From assembly GCA_004194705.1 (NCBI GenBank), contig SADC01001042.1, positions 1 through 64,000 of the forward strand: DNA of 64,000 bases. Direction: 5' to 3'. The stretch comes from Ditylenchus dipsaci. Lineage: Eukaryota > Nematoda > Chromadorea > Rhabditida > Anguinidae. Positions 45,221-56,228 of the stretch are shown in pieces. The first letter of the stretch is position 1. Every line of letters begins with the position of its first letter. A program made the position numbers and the translations under genes. The notes under the pieces were generated by a model. That model was given only the letters and a program-made list of their open reading frames with translations. It was not told the origin of the DNA and made no database searches.

Positions 45221-48200
45221 ATGCAATCTCCAATGCCGACCACCGAGTTGAATATGCGATGTGCAGGTAATTGTAGTTTCGTACGCATTTTTTGAAAAAG
45301 TCAGGTGCTTTCCAGAAATCTGGCGAGCTCGGTGCCAGGCTGGGCTAGAGAAAACCGATCGTCGTTGTTTTGACGTATGTTTTAATACGAAGCCAGCCCT
45401 CTGCGGACCAGCCTGGCTAGACGCTAGATTTCTTGGCGGGTTGAGCTCACGAAAAAAAATTTCGGGCCGGCCCATAAAATTTCAGCCCTGCAAATATATG
45501 GTCCTGGCTTTTTTATAAAGTTTTTTTACTGTAAAAATTTTTTGTGCAAAATTAATAATCAAATTGTAGGTGTGAAACGCTTAATGAAAGAAGCTATTGA
45601 GCTACAAGTGCCTACCGAGCTATTTTGTGCTCGACCTATGGAGGTTGAAATAGCTGACTGTTCTTCTGATCTAACTCAAAATTTTGTAGGATAACCTCTT
45701 CGAATGGCACTTCACCATTCGAGGACCTCCGGACACTGTCTACGAACATGGCGTCTACCATGGTCGGATCATTCTGCCGCCAGAGTACCCAATGAAACCA
45801 CCAAACCTGATCCTTTTGACACCAAATGGACGGTTTGAGACCAACAAAAAAATTTGCTTGAGTATTTCTGGCTATCATCCTGAAACTTGGTTGCCTTCAT
45901 GGTCCAGTTAATCTTTTTGTTAAGTCATTTTAGACGGTTCTTAAAATCTTATAATTCAGTAAGAACAGCTCTACTGGCTTTGGTTGGATTCATGCCCACC
46001 CACTCCGCGGTTTGCTTATTGCTGTTTTTGGATATTCTTTTCATTACTATTTTTTTTAATTCTAGGGGCCGTAGGAGGGCTAGAGTGCAGTGCAGAAGAG
46101 AGAAAAAAACTGGCCATAAAGTTAGTTAAAAACATTTGAGGGATAGAAAATGTGTAATTTTTGATAATTTTTTGGGACTTTTCTTTCTCATTTCGGATTT
46201 TTAAGTGGTTATCTAAAATAAAATTCTTTCTATTTAATATAAACTTGATACTCCAACCTTCGTTTTCGACTTCTTCGGTCGAAAATTTCGATTCAAGGGT
46301 TTTTTTTGCCTTGGTCCCCCTTGTTGCTTTTTAGGACTTTTGAGGCCTTAAGCTTAGGCAAGGGTAGGCCAGCGTATGTTAGGACGAGCTCAAACATATC
46401 TTAGACATATGTTTGAGTCCATTCTAAGGATAGGATGGACTACACTTACCTAAGTTTTAGCCTAAAAATCACAATAAAAACAATAGGGGAACAAAGGCAA
46501 AACACCCCCCCTTATTGTGTAATAGGCCCGATATTTTGATGAAAAAAATAAAATCTCAAGATCGACTGCAGTTAAACTCGATTATAGTGACACCTCTGGG
46601 ATCCGGGTCAATATAAATTTTTTTTCGTTTTGGGCATCGACTTGGGAGTGTCACTATAACTAGGTTTTACTGTTCTCTGATTGTCGGGGTGTATTGAAAA
46701 ATAATCTACCATGGACGATTGGTTGAGCCTTTACGATAACTTATGAATACCTTGATATACAAGTTGTATCACAAAAACTGGTGCAATTTTAAAAAATTTG
46801 TCTACGTAATCTCTTGCCCGGCCGATTTCCGATTTTTCCGAAAATCCCCACAGTGTATAATTTTTTATTTCAGCAATAAATAGGTCTTTCCAATATATAG
46901 TTTTTCTGTTCTGTTACTTGCTGGGTTTGAGAAAAGGATCAATGCTTATAGAACTTACGTTCTTTGCTATGCCAAATTCATAATGAGACTCAAACACGTT
47001 AAGAATATTATTTTCTATGAAAAACATTGCGAAGAAGTGGATAAAATAATAGTTACGTTCGAAAATTGCTTTGAAATTTGGAATTTGAATTGTTTTGTCA
47101 AAAAGCGAAGAATAATTCTAAGACCAAAATCGTTTAAAATTTATTTGTTCAATTCTAGCATTTAATAATTCAACATAAGCCTTTTTTAGAAGTCTGGATT
47201 GGCGTTGCCAAGCTTGTGATTGTGTCATGAAGGATATTCTCCCACCTATCGGCTCCAGTCACACCACAACTACTGTTATGCAAGAACTGGAAGTTGCCAG
47301 GAAGCACAATTCGAGCCAGTTGGAGGTAGTCTCTTATTTCCTTGGTTAAGAGTATTGGGTTATTCAATAAGCTCGGCTATTTTCAACTTTTTTGTCCGAG
47401 CTTTCAAAGTCTGATATTTAAGACTTACATTATTTTGAATTACATTATTTTACTCATGAAAAAGTCGTGAAATCAGCGAAAAAAAATTGCAAAAATTTTG
47501 TCTTTTTTCCTTGGTTCCCTTGTGGTCCGAAAAATGGAAAATCTTCAAATTCCCGCCAAAACGAAGTTTCGCATTTCATTGATTTTGTTTGCTTATTTAT
47601 TCACTCATGCGTAACATTCTCGCTTTTTTGCCAAATAAAATGCGCAATTTTTTTTGTCGGGAATTTGAACATTTTCAATTTTTCGGACCACAGAGGCGAC
47701 TTGTTGAGACCTTACCCTAAAACATCAAAAATTTTTGGCTTGGTCCCCCTAGTTGTTTTTGTAAACATTTAGGCTAAGGCATGAGCAAGGGTTGCTCAGC
47801 GTATGACGATTGAACTCAAAAATGCTACAAACTTAAGTTTAAGTCTGTCCTAACATACGCCAGCCAACCCTTGCTTAACCTAGAACCTGAAAAATCAATA
47901 AAAATAAAAAACAATGGGGGGGGATCAATGCAAATTTTTCTTGATTTGATGGGGGGGGTCCATCTTAACAAGAAGAGTGCCCAAAAAAATCCCAAAATTA
48001 TCAGAATTTGATAATACGGCCAAAATCGTTGAAAATAACCAAAATTATTGAACAACCCAACACAAAATAAGTTTGCAGACAAAGTCTGCACCATCCAACT
48101 CTGCTAGCTCCAAACCCCTTCTTCAGACCATTCGCAGCCTATCAATAAAAAACCAGAGGTGTCTGCTGTAACTGAACCTGCTTCTAGCAGTACTCAACAG

Positions 48201-48398
48201 TTGCCAGCACTGGTAGGAGCGCAATCTGAAAAGCCTGGAAATGCTCCTGTACCCTCAGCTACTTCTTCATCCAGAGATTCATCCAGCCAGGCCAGTGGAA
48301 GTGTCTTGGTTGGAGTGTTAACATCTCCCTTGATGTGGATGTTGGTGCTCTCCCTGGCTTTCTTGGCCTTGCTCACTCGCCGAATGTTCGCAGCTTAG
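45221..48398 (+). CDS. ER tail-anchored ubiquitin-conjugating enzyme, UBE2J (Ubc6) family
   Basis: An E2 that passes ubiquitin to ER-associated degradation ligases. Exons: 45221-45266, 45570-45643, 45690-45906, 45960-46009, 46066-46120, 47190-47325, 48079-48398. The UBC fold shows VKRLMKEA, NLFEWHFTIRGPPD, GVYHGRIILPPEYPMKPPN and the active-site cysteine in KKICLSISGYHPETW, then RTALLALVGFMPT. After a Ser/Pro-rich linker, a hydrophobic segment (SPLMWMLVLSLAFLALLT) and RRMFAA form the tail anchor. One base seems missing at the 46009/46066 junction and one in a C run near 48123; with both, 900 nt encode 299 residues (human UBE2J1 is 318). The start MQSPMPTTEL could instead be the second Met at 45233. 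Introns 5 and 6 are long and carry MITEs. Confidence 0.92.
46304..46502. mobile_element. MITE in UBE2J intron, TTTGCCTTGGTCCCCCTTG ends
   Basis: TTTTGCCTTGGTCCCCCTTG on the left pairs with AATAGGGGAACAAAGGCAAA on the right. An internal hairpin is centred on AAACATATCTTAGACATATGTTT. A sister copy is at 47736-47940. Confidence 0.6.
46569..46672. mobile_element. Short MITE of the CAGT..ACTCGAT family
   Basis: CAGTTAAACTCGATTATAGTG on the left pairs with CACTATAACTAGGTTTTACTG on the right. It is 104 nt long, non-coding, in an intron of the UBE2J gene. Confidence 0.55.
47736..47940. mobile_element. Sister MITE in the next UBE2J intron
   Basis: GGCTTGGTCCCCCTAGTTG on the left, ACAATGGGGGGGGATCAATG on the right. 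The interior shares CAAGGGTTGCTCAGCGTATG-like sequence with the copy at 46304. A further pair of inverted blocks (TTTTTCGGACCACA and inverse) lies just upstream at about 47510-47705. Confidence 0.55.
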
Positions 48399-48734
48399 AC
48401 AGCGGATTGATTCGAAAAAAAAGCAGAAAAGAGTTTATTATATATGTCAGGCACTGTAAATACGATCACAAACCAGCAAAAATATTTATTTAAAATCCTG
48501 TTTTTGGCATCGACGCAATTTTTAGAGACTGCTTACAGAATGTCTACCATCTATTCCGTAGCTATTTTTACTGGCTACAAAATCACTGGTAACTTGCCCA
48601 ACACAATGCCAAAAATATGATTTTGAGTTAGGGATGGTTTATTAAAGGATTCACGGTTATTTAGAAAATTCTCTTGCACCTGAACTTTTTTTTCTGAATT
48701 TTTTAAATTTTTTCTTGGCATACTGATTTTATTG

Positions 48735-49215
48735 AAACTTTGGCTAAAATACACAATGTGTGTGTCGCCCAAAATGCCAAAAATCATCTCAATCGTGCTT
48801 CTTTCTTCTTTAACGTGCAGAAAACACGTTTTTAAGATTGTGAAAGCAGAGAAGAAAAAATTTCAGAAAAAAAAAATTTGCCTTGGTCTCCAAGGCGAAA
48901 ATGTGAAATTCACTTTTTAACTTTTTTTCTTTGAAAGTGGCTCCTTTTATTCTCTTCACCTCCCTATACAGCCCTTATTCCCTTTGAAAATGTTTGGCGC
49001 CAATTCAAAAAATATTTTTTTGGATATTTTTCACATTTTTGCCTTGGTGGAACAAGGCAAAAAAGTTTTCCTGAAATTTTTTCTTCTCTGGAAAAAGTGC
49101 TTTCCCTACCTGAAAACATGTTTTCTGCACGTGAAAGATAAAAAAATGTACGATCGAGATGATTTTGGGCGTTTTCGGGAGACACACAAATTGTGTACTC
49201 CGGCCGAAACTTTTG
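48735..49215. mobile_element. Foldback element
   Basis: The arm at about 48735-48905 is inverted at about 49036-49215: ACACAATGTGTGTGTCGCCC against its partner, AACGTGCAGAAAACACG against CATGTTTTCTGCACGTG, and GCCTTGGT blocks flanking the loop. No coding sequence. A piece of the 241-bp repeat lies in the loop. Confidence 0.6.
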
Positions 49216-49370
49216 CAACATATTTATGGAGCAATGTAGTTCACTTTGTAGGTGAAATCTTGCGTTATAAAATAGTGGTTATGTTTCGAGAATGTATAAC
49301 ATAGATTTTTGAAAAAACTCAATGCCAAAAAATTCGAAGACCGCAGAAAAATGTCTAAGCTATGCAATAC

Positions 49371-49620
49371 CAGTGTTTTCATAACTAACACTAACACCTA
49401 ACACTAACACTAACTATCTAACTAACAATAACACTAACCCTTGAAACTAACACTAACACCTAACACTAACAGTTAGTGTTAGTGTTAGGTGTTAGTTTGA
49501 ATCGCCGCCAAAACTAACACTAACACTAACACTTAAAATAACAGTTAGTGTTAGCGTTAGTGTTAGTGTTAGTCTAACTGTTAGGTTAGTGTTAGTGTTA
49601 GATTAGCTAACACTGTTAGT
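49371..49620. repeat. Left terminal array of the hAT element
   Basis: Alternating runs of CTAACACTAACAC and TTAGTGTTAGTG, so the array is itself partly self-complementary. The unit is 6-7 nt, close to but not the same as the nematode telomere repeat TTAGGC. Confidence 0.9.
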
Positions 49621-49964
49621 CAATAGTTCAAAATGTTACAACTTTAAACTCTAAAATTAAAAGTGACCATAAATGACTTTCGGGTATGTTAAAGCGAGTG
49701 TATCTTTCATGTGTTTCTTTGTCGGCCAACCAAATGTACGCGATCAGTGTGTTATAGCGAGAGTTGACTGTAATTGTTTGCTACTCACGTACTTCACTAT
49801 TTTATCCCAAACGCAGACACGCATACTTATTTCTTCTCATACCAAACGCAAAACACAATTAGCCAAGGAATGAAGCACAGAGACGTAAAACACCATTTTA
49901 TTCGGACAGGGGCAACAAAAACATTCTTACTTTTCTCTACCATTCTCATAACATGATCAGAAAA

Positions 49965-52348
49965 CTAAACATTCCGATTGCAATGGATGAACAACTGAGA
50001 ATTGAGCAGATCCAACTTGGTTCTGTTGCGATGACGAGCGGTGGCCAGTCCGGCTTGCGAGAAAATCCGCTCCACAGGCGCGCTTGAGATCGAGACCGAC
50101 AACACTTCCAATGCTAGCTTTGCCACCGGTTGCACTTCCTTAACGAGAAAATTAAATTTAGGATATTTTAGATCAGTTGTTTTATTTACCGTTTCAATCA
50201 GGCTTGTCCAATACTTTAGGCTATCAATTTTTTCCTTGCCAAGGGATTCATTCCGATTACTCGTTGCAATATTTGTACCACCCATGATTTTCCTCTATTT
50301 GGTTCTTTCTGTTTTCGTTGGCTCGCTTGCTTCCTAGCGTATTCTTCATCAACCGATCAAGAGTAGCATCGAGACAAACGACGGACGCCGGTTCTTCCAT
50401 GACTTCCGGTTGCTCGAATCTTATCTAAAAAATGTTTGCAAGCTTGATTGAATAGGCAATAAGATTAATACCAAGTTTTGAATTAAGTTAACAGCAACGT
50501 TGAAGTCTTCTTCGGACAATTGCCAAGCTGTATTTGGGTCGAATACTGCAGCCATCAAAAAGAGAGGATCAAAATCGAGCGAATCGGGATTCATAAAGCA
50601 TTCGAAGCGCTTATCCATAATTTCCTCCAATTTGTCAGCAATGGCGGGAGAAGAAGAGTTTTGCTGAAGCGTAAGAATGAAACGAATGTTAAGGGCTCAT
50701 GAAATTTACTTTGAATCGAACGAGTGAATCGTATATGATCTTCAAGTACCCGTAGCATAGCGAGATGGACACACTTTTCTCGGTTTGCACCCTGCGAAGG
50801 ACATCCACAAAAATTTTCATCAGACTATGAACCTGGCGCAAGAACTAAGGCCAAGGTAATTTAAAAAAATCAGCAAACAGATTTTAATACAAACCTCGAC
50901 TTCGATTGATGTCGGTGGATTCATATTTCTTGACTTTGCGATTGCCCTCACATCCTCTTCGAGCTCCAAATAACGCTGAATTCCCAGAATTTGGTACGAC
51001 CATCGAGTGTTCGAAACCGAGAGCAACGCTTTTCCTGTGGCTTCATCAAGCTCCTGAAGCATTCAGAGCGTGACCTATAGAAAGACGTGGGCAACAAATA
51101 ACCTGTATAGCAAGAGGCGACTTTCTAAATGCACGAACCACATCCATCATCTTTGAATACGCCGAACTTGGCAGGACACACATTCGAAACTCATCGACGA
51201 TGGCTAACTGCAGACTATGAGCTACGCACTTCACTCGTGAAGGAAAAGCGGAGCTGAAGGGGAACAAACATTGACAATTACAATAGTCACAAAAACTAAC
51301 CAAATAATTACATCAACCTCCGGAATATTTCTGTCGTATTTTCGTCATCAATCCCATCGACGAATTCGCAGTCCTCATCCTCATCCAAGAATTGCAAGTT
51401 GACGTCAACTAAATCCACATTGAACTCATAAATAGGAAACTCATATATCATGATTACCTTCAAAGACATCTTTGAACGCTTTTCCCATGTTGCTGGCCCA
51501 TCGGTCACCACTTTGAATAGCTTATCGACCGATAGACCATATTCCGAAAGCATCTTTTCGGTTTCCCGCCGAATGAGACTGCCAGTGTGGGATCCTCTGA
51601 TTTCGCTAAGACCAAGGAATATTCGCTGCAGTGTTCCATTCCTGTCACAGTAGTGAAGCGTGTAACCTAAAAAATGTAAAAGAAAATAGCCAGACAACAT
51701 AACAATATATACCATACCCAAATAGGAATGTTTCATTCCAGCATCCGTCCAGATGTCGGTCGTCATAGAGGCACGTTGTGGCATCTCTCTGATACGGCTT
51801 TTCACTAAAGCTTTGATTGCTTCATACTGTCCGGACGGAATCCTTTTCAGTGTTGCGAAACTACTCGGCAACTAAAACCAGTCATAGGTAAACACAGGCT
51901 AAAATTTTGACCCATAAATTTACCTCAACGCTTGGATTCAATTCATGCACGAATTTGCGCATGACAGGATTCAGAAAAAGATTAATTGGCACTGAAGGAG
52001 TCGACAAAACATCGGCGAGAGCGGTTTGAATTTTTCGATACCTGAAAATGATGTAACCGATAAAACGTCGAGTGCACAAATAACGCTTCACTAACTTGTT
52101 AGATGGCTCCTTCGTTGCTGGATCAACTCTTCCCAAGATCTTCTTCGGCGTTTGCTCTTTGTCTTTGTGAACTTGCTGCCAATGTCTGTCGAGAACGTTC
52201 TTGTACGCTGACAATTGCTGTAATGAACAAATAAACACCGCAAATACAGCTGGAAGACGTTAAGCAACGACTAAAGTACCTGTCCGCACTCTTTGCATTT
52301 CATCGTTTTGTTTGCATGACTATCTTCTTCTTCGATGAAGTTATCCAT
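49965..52348 (-). CDS. hAT transposase with BED finger
   Basis: Spliced minus-strand gene. A BED finger spans the first intron (MKCKECGQ in 52348-52280; RHWQQVHKD after 52217). Then come [43 protein letters not shown] and [10 protein letters not shown] in family order, and the C-terminal dimerisation domain [13 protein letters not shown] before the stop at 49965. About nine exons with short introns. Some exon edges (51924-52217, 51308-51460) are uncertain. No definite frame break was found, so it may be active. It is only distantly similar to the hAT transposase at 21886. Confidence 0.85.
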
Positions 52349-52506
52349 ATTGTGCTTCGGCGCCGCTTTCTTGTTTCTTCGGAAGCTTGAGATGGCGATT
52401 CAAAAGTAGACAGAGACATATCTCAAATTTAAATACAATGTAAGCTGTTAAAATCACGAACACTAATAGTCAAGATAAAAAAAATTAAACTAGCAGCAAG
52501 CTCGCA

Positions 52507-52756
52507 CCAATCTTACACTAAGCAAACACTAACCTAACAGTTAGACTAACACTAACACTAACCTAACAGTTAGACTAACACTAACACTAACGCTAACACT
52601 AACTGTTATTTTAAGTGTTAGTGTTAGTGTTAGTTTTGGCGGCGATTCAAACTAACACCTAACACTAACACTAACTGTTAGTGTTAGGTGTTAGTGTTAG
52701 TGTTAGCCTAACTGTTAGGTTAGTGTTAGGTGTTAGTGTTAGTTATGAAAACACTG
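52507..52756. repeat. Right terminal array of the hAT element
   Basis: Inverted counterpart of the left array, including GTTTTGGCGGCGATTC, ending GAAAACACTG before the target duplication. Confidence 0.9.
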
Positions 52757-52859
52757 TGCAATACATGTCATTTTAGTTTTGTCTGTTTTCTTTTCTTCCT
52801 TTTATTATATATCCTCGGCGTGTTTTTACATGCAATCAAACCGCGATATATGTCAACAA

Positions 52860-53175
52860 GATTTTCAGGTTCGTTTCCGCCTAGAGCCTGACACTTTTTT
52901 TACCTTTATTTTCAAATTTCTTTGCAGTCCTCTTTGTTTAGTCTTGTTCGAAAATTTCAAGGATTCCGACTTTACCAGTCGTTCACCCGCAAGCCTTTTC
53001 GGCAGAGCTGCTGCTATTTACAAAAACGACTGTTGAAATCGAAATCCTTGCGATTTTTCAAACTAGAACAACCAACAATGATTGGCGAAAAACTTCGAAA
53101 ATCAATGTGAAAAAATTGCGGACCCTAGGCGCGAACAAACTTGAAGCTGGCCTCATTATATCGAGTTTCGACTGT
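52860..53175. mobile_element. Palindromic MITE related to 25566-25930
   Basis: TTTACCAGTCGTT...CCGCAAGCCTTTTCGG followed by inverted ACAAAAACGACTG; the right end is ATTATATCGAGTTTCGACTG then TA. Blocks such as GCGGACCCTAGGCGCGAACA parallel CGGACCCTAGGTGGGAACAA at 25911. The left end is blurred next to the hAT element. Confidence 0.5.
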
Positions 53176-53179
53176 ACAT

Positions 53180-54320
53180 GTTTGAATTTTCGGACATTCA
53201 AAGCTCCGCATTTATTTTTTTGCGTTTTCGTACATCCTTTCACAAATAATCTAATTACCTACACATACACTGTATAAATTTACCTCGAATAAGACCTTTG
53301 TGGTACAATAAGCGTGTAGTTGAAGCAATAGATTTTTTATTTATTGCCCTTTAGCCTTGATTTTTCATAAATAAATCTATTTTACCAGTGAAAGTCGTAA
53401 AGCTACTAAGGTTTGAGTAAAAACAAAAAATCGTGGCACACTTGCGCCGCGCACCCCACAGTCAATCAACAGGGGACCGAGGCGACGTTTTTTTAAGGAC
53501 AGGGTAAAAATAAACTTTTCTAGAGCTACAATTTTAACTGACTTAGCCATATAAAACTTTATTTATACCTGTCCTATAAGAAAATTATTTGCAAAAAATT
53601 TTTAGTCTTGATCCTCCTGTTAATTGATTGAGGGTGTGGGGTGCGATCGAGTGGGGAATGCGGGGTAAAATTCAGCCAAAATAGTACAAAGAACAAAGAG
53701 AATAAAGAGGGTGAGCCAATTGTACTAAAATATATTATTGCTAATAGAGCCGAAATTATTGCTACTTTTTAGAATGTTTAGCATTCCAAACCGTAAAAAC
53801 GTGATATTTGTTGTAAAAGATAAATAATTTTTTTCGACCCTAGTATAGAATACCTCTCCCCCCATGAATTTTTCCCTTTAAAACCTAAGTGAACAGTACC
53901 CAAATATATGTCCTAGACTGATTATTGAATTTAGATATCTTTTTGTTGTAAAGTTGGAGAAAATGATTATAAGTCTAAAAAAGAGTGCAAAGTTCTGATT
54001 TTTTGTACTCGAAAAGCTTATTCACTCCAAGGAAAGCAACTAACAAAAAAGTAACCAATTCCTCATAAAAGGCGGCCAAATTTTCAGATTAGGTGGTACA
54101 TTTTTCATTTATCCCTCTAAATCTGCAGCGAAAATTCTCTTATAAGTCATACACCAGAAAAATTTCAGAAAAAAGTGAAATATTGATGGTTTTAAGACCA
54201 TAGAAAGGATTCGGAATTCAACAAATTACGGGATCGGGATACTGGGAAGTGGAAAAGATGGCAAAAATTAAATGTTTTAAATTCATATTTGTGGTCATAA
54301 AACAAAAATCGGCCCAACCC
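53180..54320. other. Gene-free stretch
   Basis: AT-rich. Two loosely inverted blocks at about 53455-53480 and 53605-53650 (CAGTCAATCAACAGGGGACC against its complement) suggest an old MITE. No coding sequence. Confidence 0.4.
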
Positions 54321-54323
54321 GTA

Positions 54324-56008
54324 CAGTAGCGGCCAAAAAAATGCACCAAGGGTGTAATTTTTAAAAATTGTATGTCTTGCAGTGATTTTTTTCACATTAT
54401 CAAAAAACGAGTAGAGCCATTTTGTAGCATTTTTAATGCCCTTTCAAATGCGCTAGAGATTCCTGCGCAAATATAATTCGATAAACTCTAAAAAGTCGTT
54501 TTTATGCCATGACTTCGATTTTCAGCGGCCAAAAAAATGCACCAAATGACATTATATCTGTTTTCTTCCTTGTTTTTCTTTACTTCGTTTCTATTTTTGT
54601 GGAAATATTATATTTATTGGTTAAATTATAGATATGGCAAAGAAACAGTTATCTCTTGATGCGAAGAAAGCGATTATACAAGCGAAGAAGCGAGGAGACA
54701 GTGATCGTATGGTTGCTTCACAATTTGGCGTTGATCATGGAACAATTTCGCGAATCTATGGTAAAAGCAAAGCAGGCAAGGGCGTGAAAAGAATCTCTGG
54801 CAGTGGTCGACCTCGAAAACATCTGAAAGACAAGACCGGGCTATGGTAAAGAAGGAAAAGAAGGATCCGAAGAAGACTGCTCTGGATGTTATGAGGGAGG
54901 TCAATGAAGAAATTGGGTTAGATATCAGCAAAAGGACTGCTCGTCGTCGATTGAATGAAGCTGGCTTGTTCGGAAGACGTCCATCCGCTCATCTCTGAAG
55001 CTAATCGGAAGGCCAGGGCGGCGTTTGCAAAGGATCATCTACACTGGACAAAGGAAGAATGGGCAAAGGTTCTCTGGAGTGATGAAAGTAAATTCAATCT
55101 CTGCTCTTCTGATGGCGTGAAATATGTTCGAAGACCAGTTGGCAAGCGTTATGACGTCCGTTACCAAGTTCCGACAGTCAAACATGGAGGTGGTTCATTA
55201 ATGGTTTGGGGTAAATCGGTGTTTTCATGCAGCCCAAAAATTTCAAATATTCAGGTTGTTTTTCTCGTGATTGCATCGGTCCGGTAATTCGTGTGGAAGG
55301 CATAATGAAAGCAGTCGATTACAGAGCAATCCTCGAAGAACACATGTTGCCTCATGCAAAGGAGAAAATGGCGCCAGGATGGATCTTTCAGCAAGATAAT
55401 GATCCGAAACATGCTTCAGTGCTGCTTATGGGAAATGAAATGAGGAAGGCCAGGGCGGTGAAAAAGGGAAAGAAAGTGAAGCAGGCCAGGGCGCCGAAGC
55501 AAATAGTGGCTGGATGGTTCAAGGATAATGATGTTACCGTTTTGCAATGGCCGTCTCAGTCTCCGGATCTCAACCCGATCGAACATCTATGGGAGGAATT
55601 GGACCGTCGGTTGCGCAAAAAGACTTACAAGAAATTGGACAAGCTGATGGAAGCAATCAAGGAAGAATGGCAGAAAATCCCTTTAGAAAGAATTATAAAA
55701 CTTGTTGATTCTATGCCTAAACGTTGTCAAGCTGTTATTGATGCAAAAGGTAACAGTACAAAGTACTAGTTATTTAATAAAATATTTGGTGCATTTTTTT
55801 TGGCCGCTGAAAATCGAAGTCATGGCATAAAAACGACTTTTTAGAGTTTATCGAATTATATTTGCGCAGGAATCTCTAGCGCATTTGAAAGAGCATTAAA
55901 AATGCTACAAAATGGCTCTACTCGTTTTTTGATAATGTGAAAAAAATCACTGCAAGACATACAATTTTTAAAGTTACACCCTTGGTGCATTTTTTTTGGC
56001 CGCTACTG
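54324..56008 (+). mobile_element. Tc1-like transposon with long inverted/direct repeats
   Basis: TIRs of about 224 nt (54324-54547 and 55784-56008) differ at only a few bases, and TA flanks both ends (54322-54323, 56009-56010). Within each TIR the string GCGGCCAAAAAAATGCACCA occurs at the outer end and again at the inner end. This is the IR/DR layout of Tc1-like elements such as Sleeping Beauty, where the transposase binds both sites. Confidence 0.93.
54634..55769 (+). pseudogene. Tc1-like transposase, frame-broken, with core insertion
   Basis: N-terminal helix-turn-helix (VASQFGVDHGTISRIYGK), GRPRK linker, then DDE domain: WSDESKFN, HGGGSLMVWG, FQQDNDPKHAS, WPSQSPDLNPIEHLWEEL. A 44-nt intron at 55211-55254 restores WGCFSRD. 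The frame breaks near 54835 (one base short) and near 54975, where about two codons plus two bases are lost between GRRP and PLIS. Between the second Asp and the Glu there are 61 residues instead of the usual 34, from a Lys/Arg-rich insert (VKKGKKVKQARAPK) at about 55430-55505. Probably inactive, although its TIRs are nearly identical. Confidence 0.85.
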
Positions 56009-56228
56009 TATATTAGCGAGAGAGTTCCCAATTTAGATGAGTATTTGACCAAGCTTAAAAAAAAGCGACAAGTTTTTCAATGAAGTTTATTTTCTAAACA
56101 CCCAAACGCATATACAAATATGACAGTATTGCATTTTTCAAGATAAAAACAGATTTGTTTAATTTCAAACAAAAAATAACACAAACAATAAATTTCTGCA
56201 CAGCAACAACAAGTGATTTTTGTTTTGC

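Larger units (their letters stand above)
49371..52756 (-). mobile_element. Complete hAT transposon with telomere-like terminal arrays
   Basis: The outer ends CAGTGTTTTCATAACTAACA are inverted copies, and the 8-bp target duplication TGCAATAC is exact (49363-49370 and 52757-52764). Each terminal repeat (about 49371-49620 and 52507-52756) is built almost wholly of CTAACA/CTAACACC units on both strands, with one conserved non-repeat block, AATCGCCGCCAAAACTAAC. The transposase lies between on the minus strand. Confidence 0.92.

Noticed and set aside
49673..49956. Plus-strand frames inside the second hAT element
   Set aside because: They lie in the non-coding 3' flank of the minus-strand transposase and have no domain.
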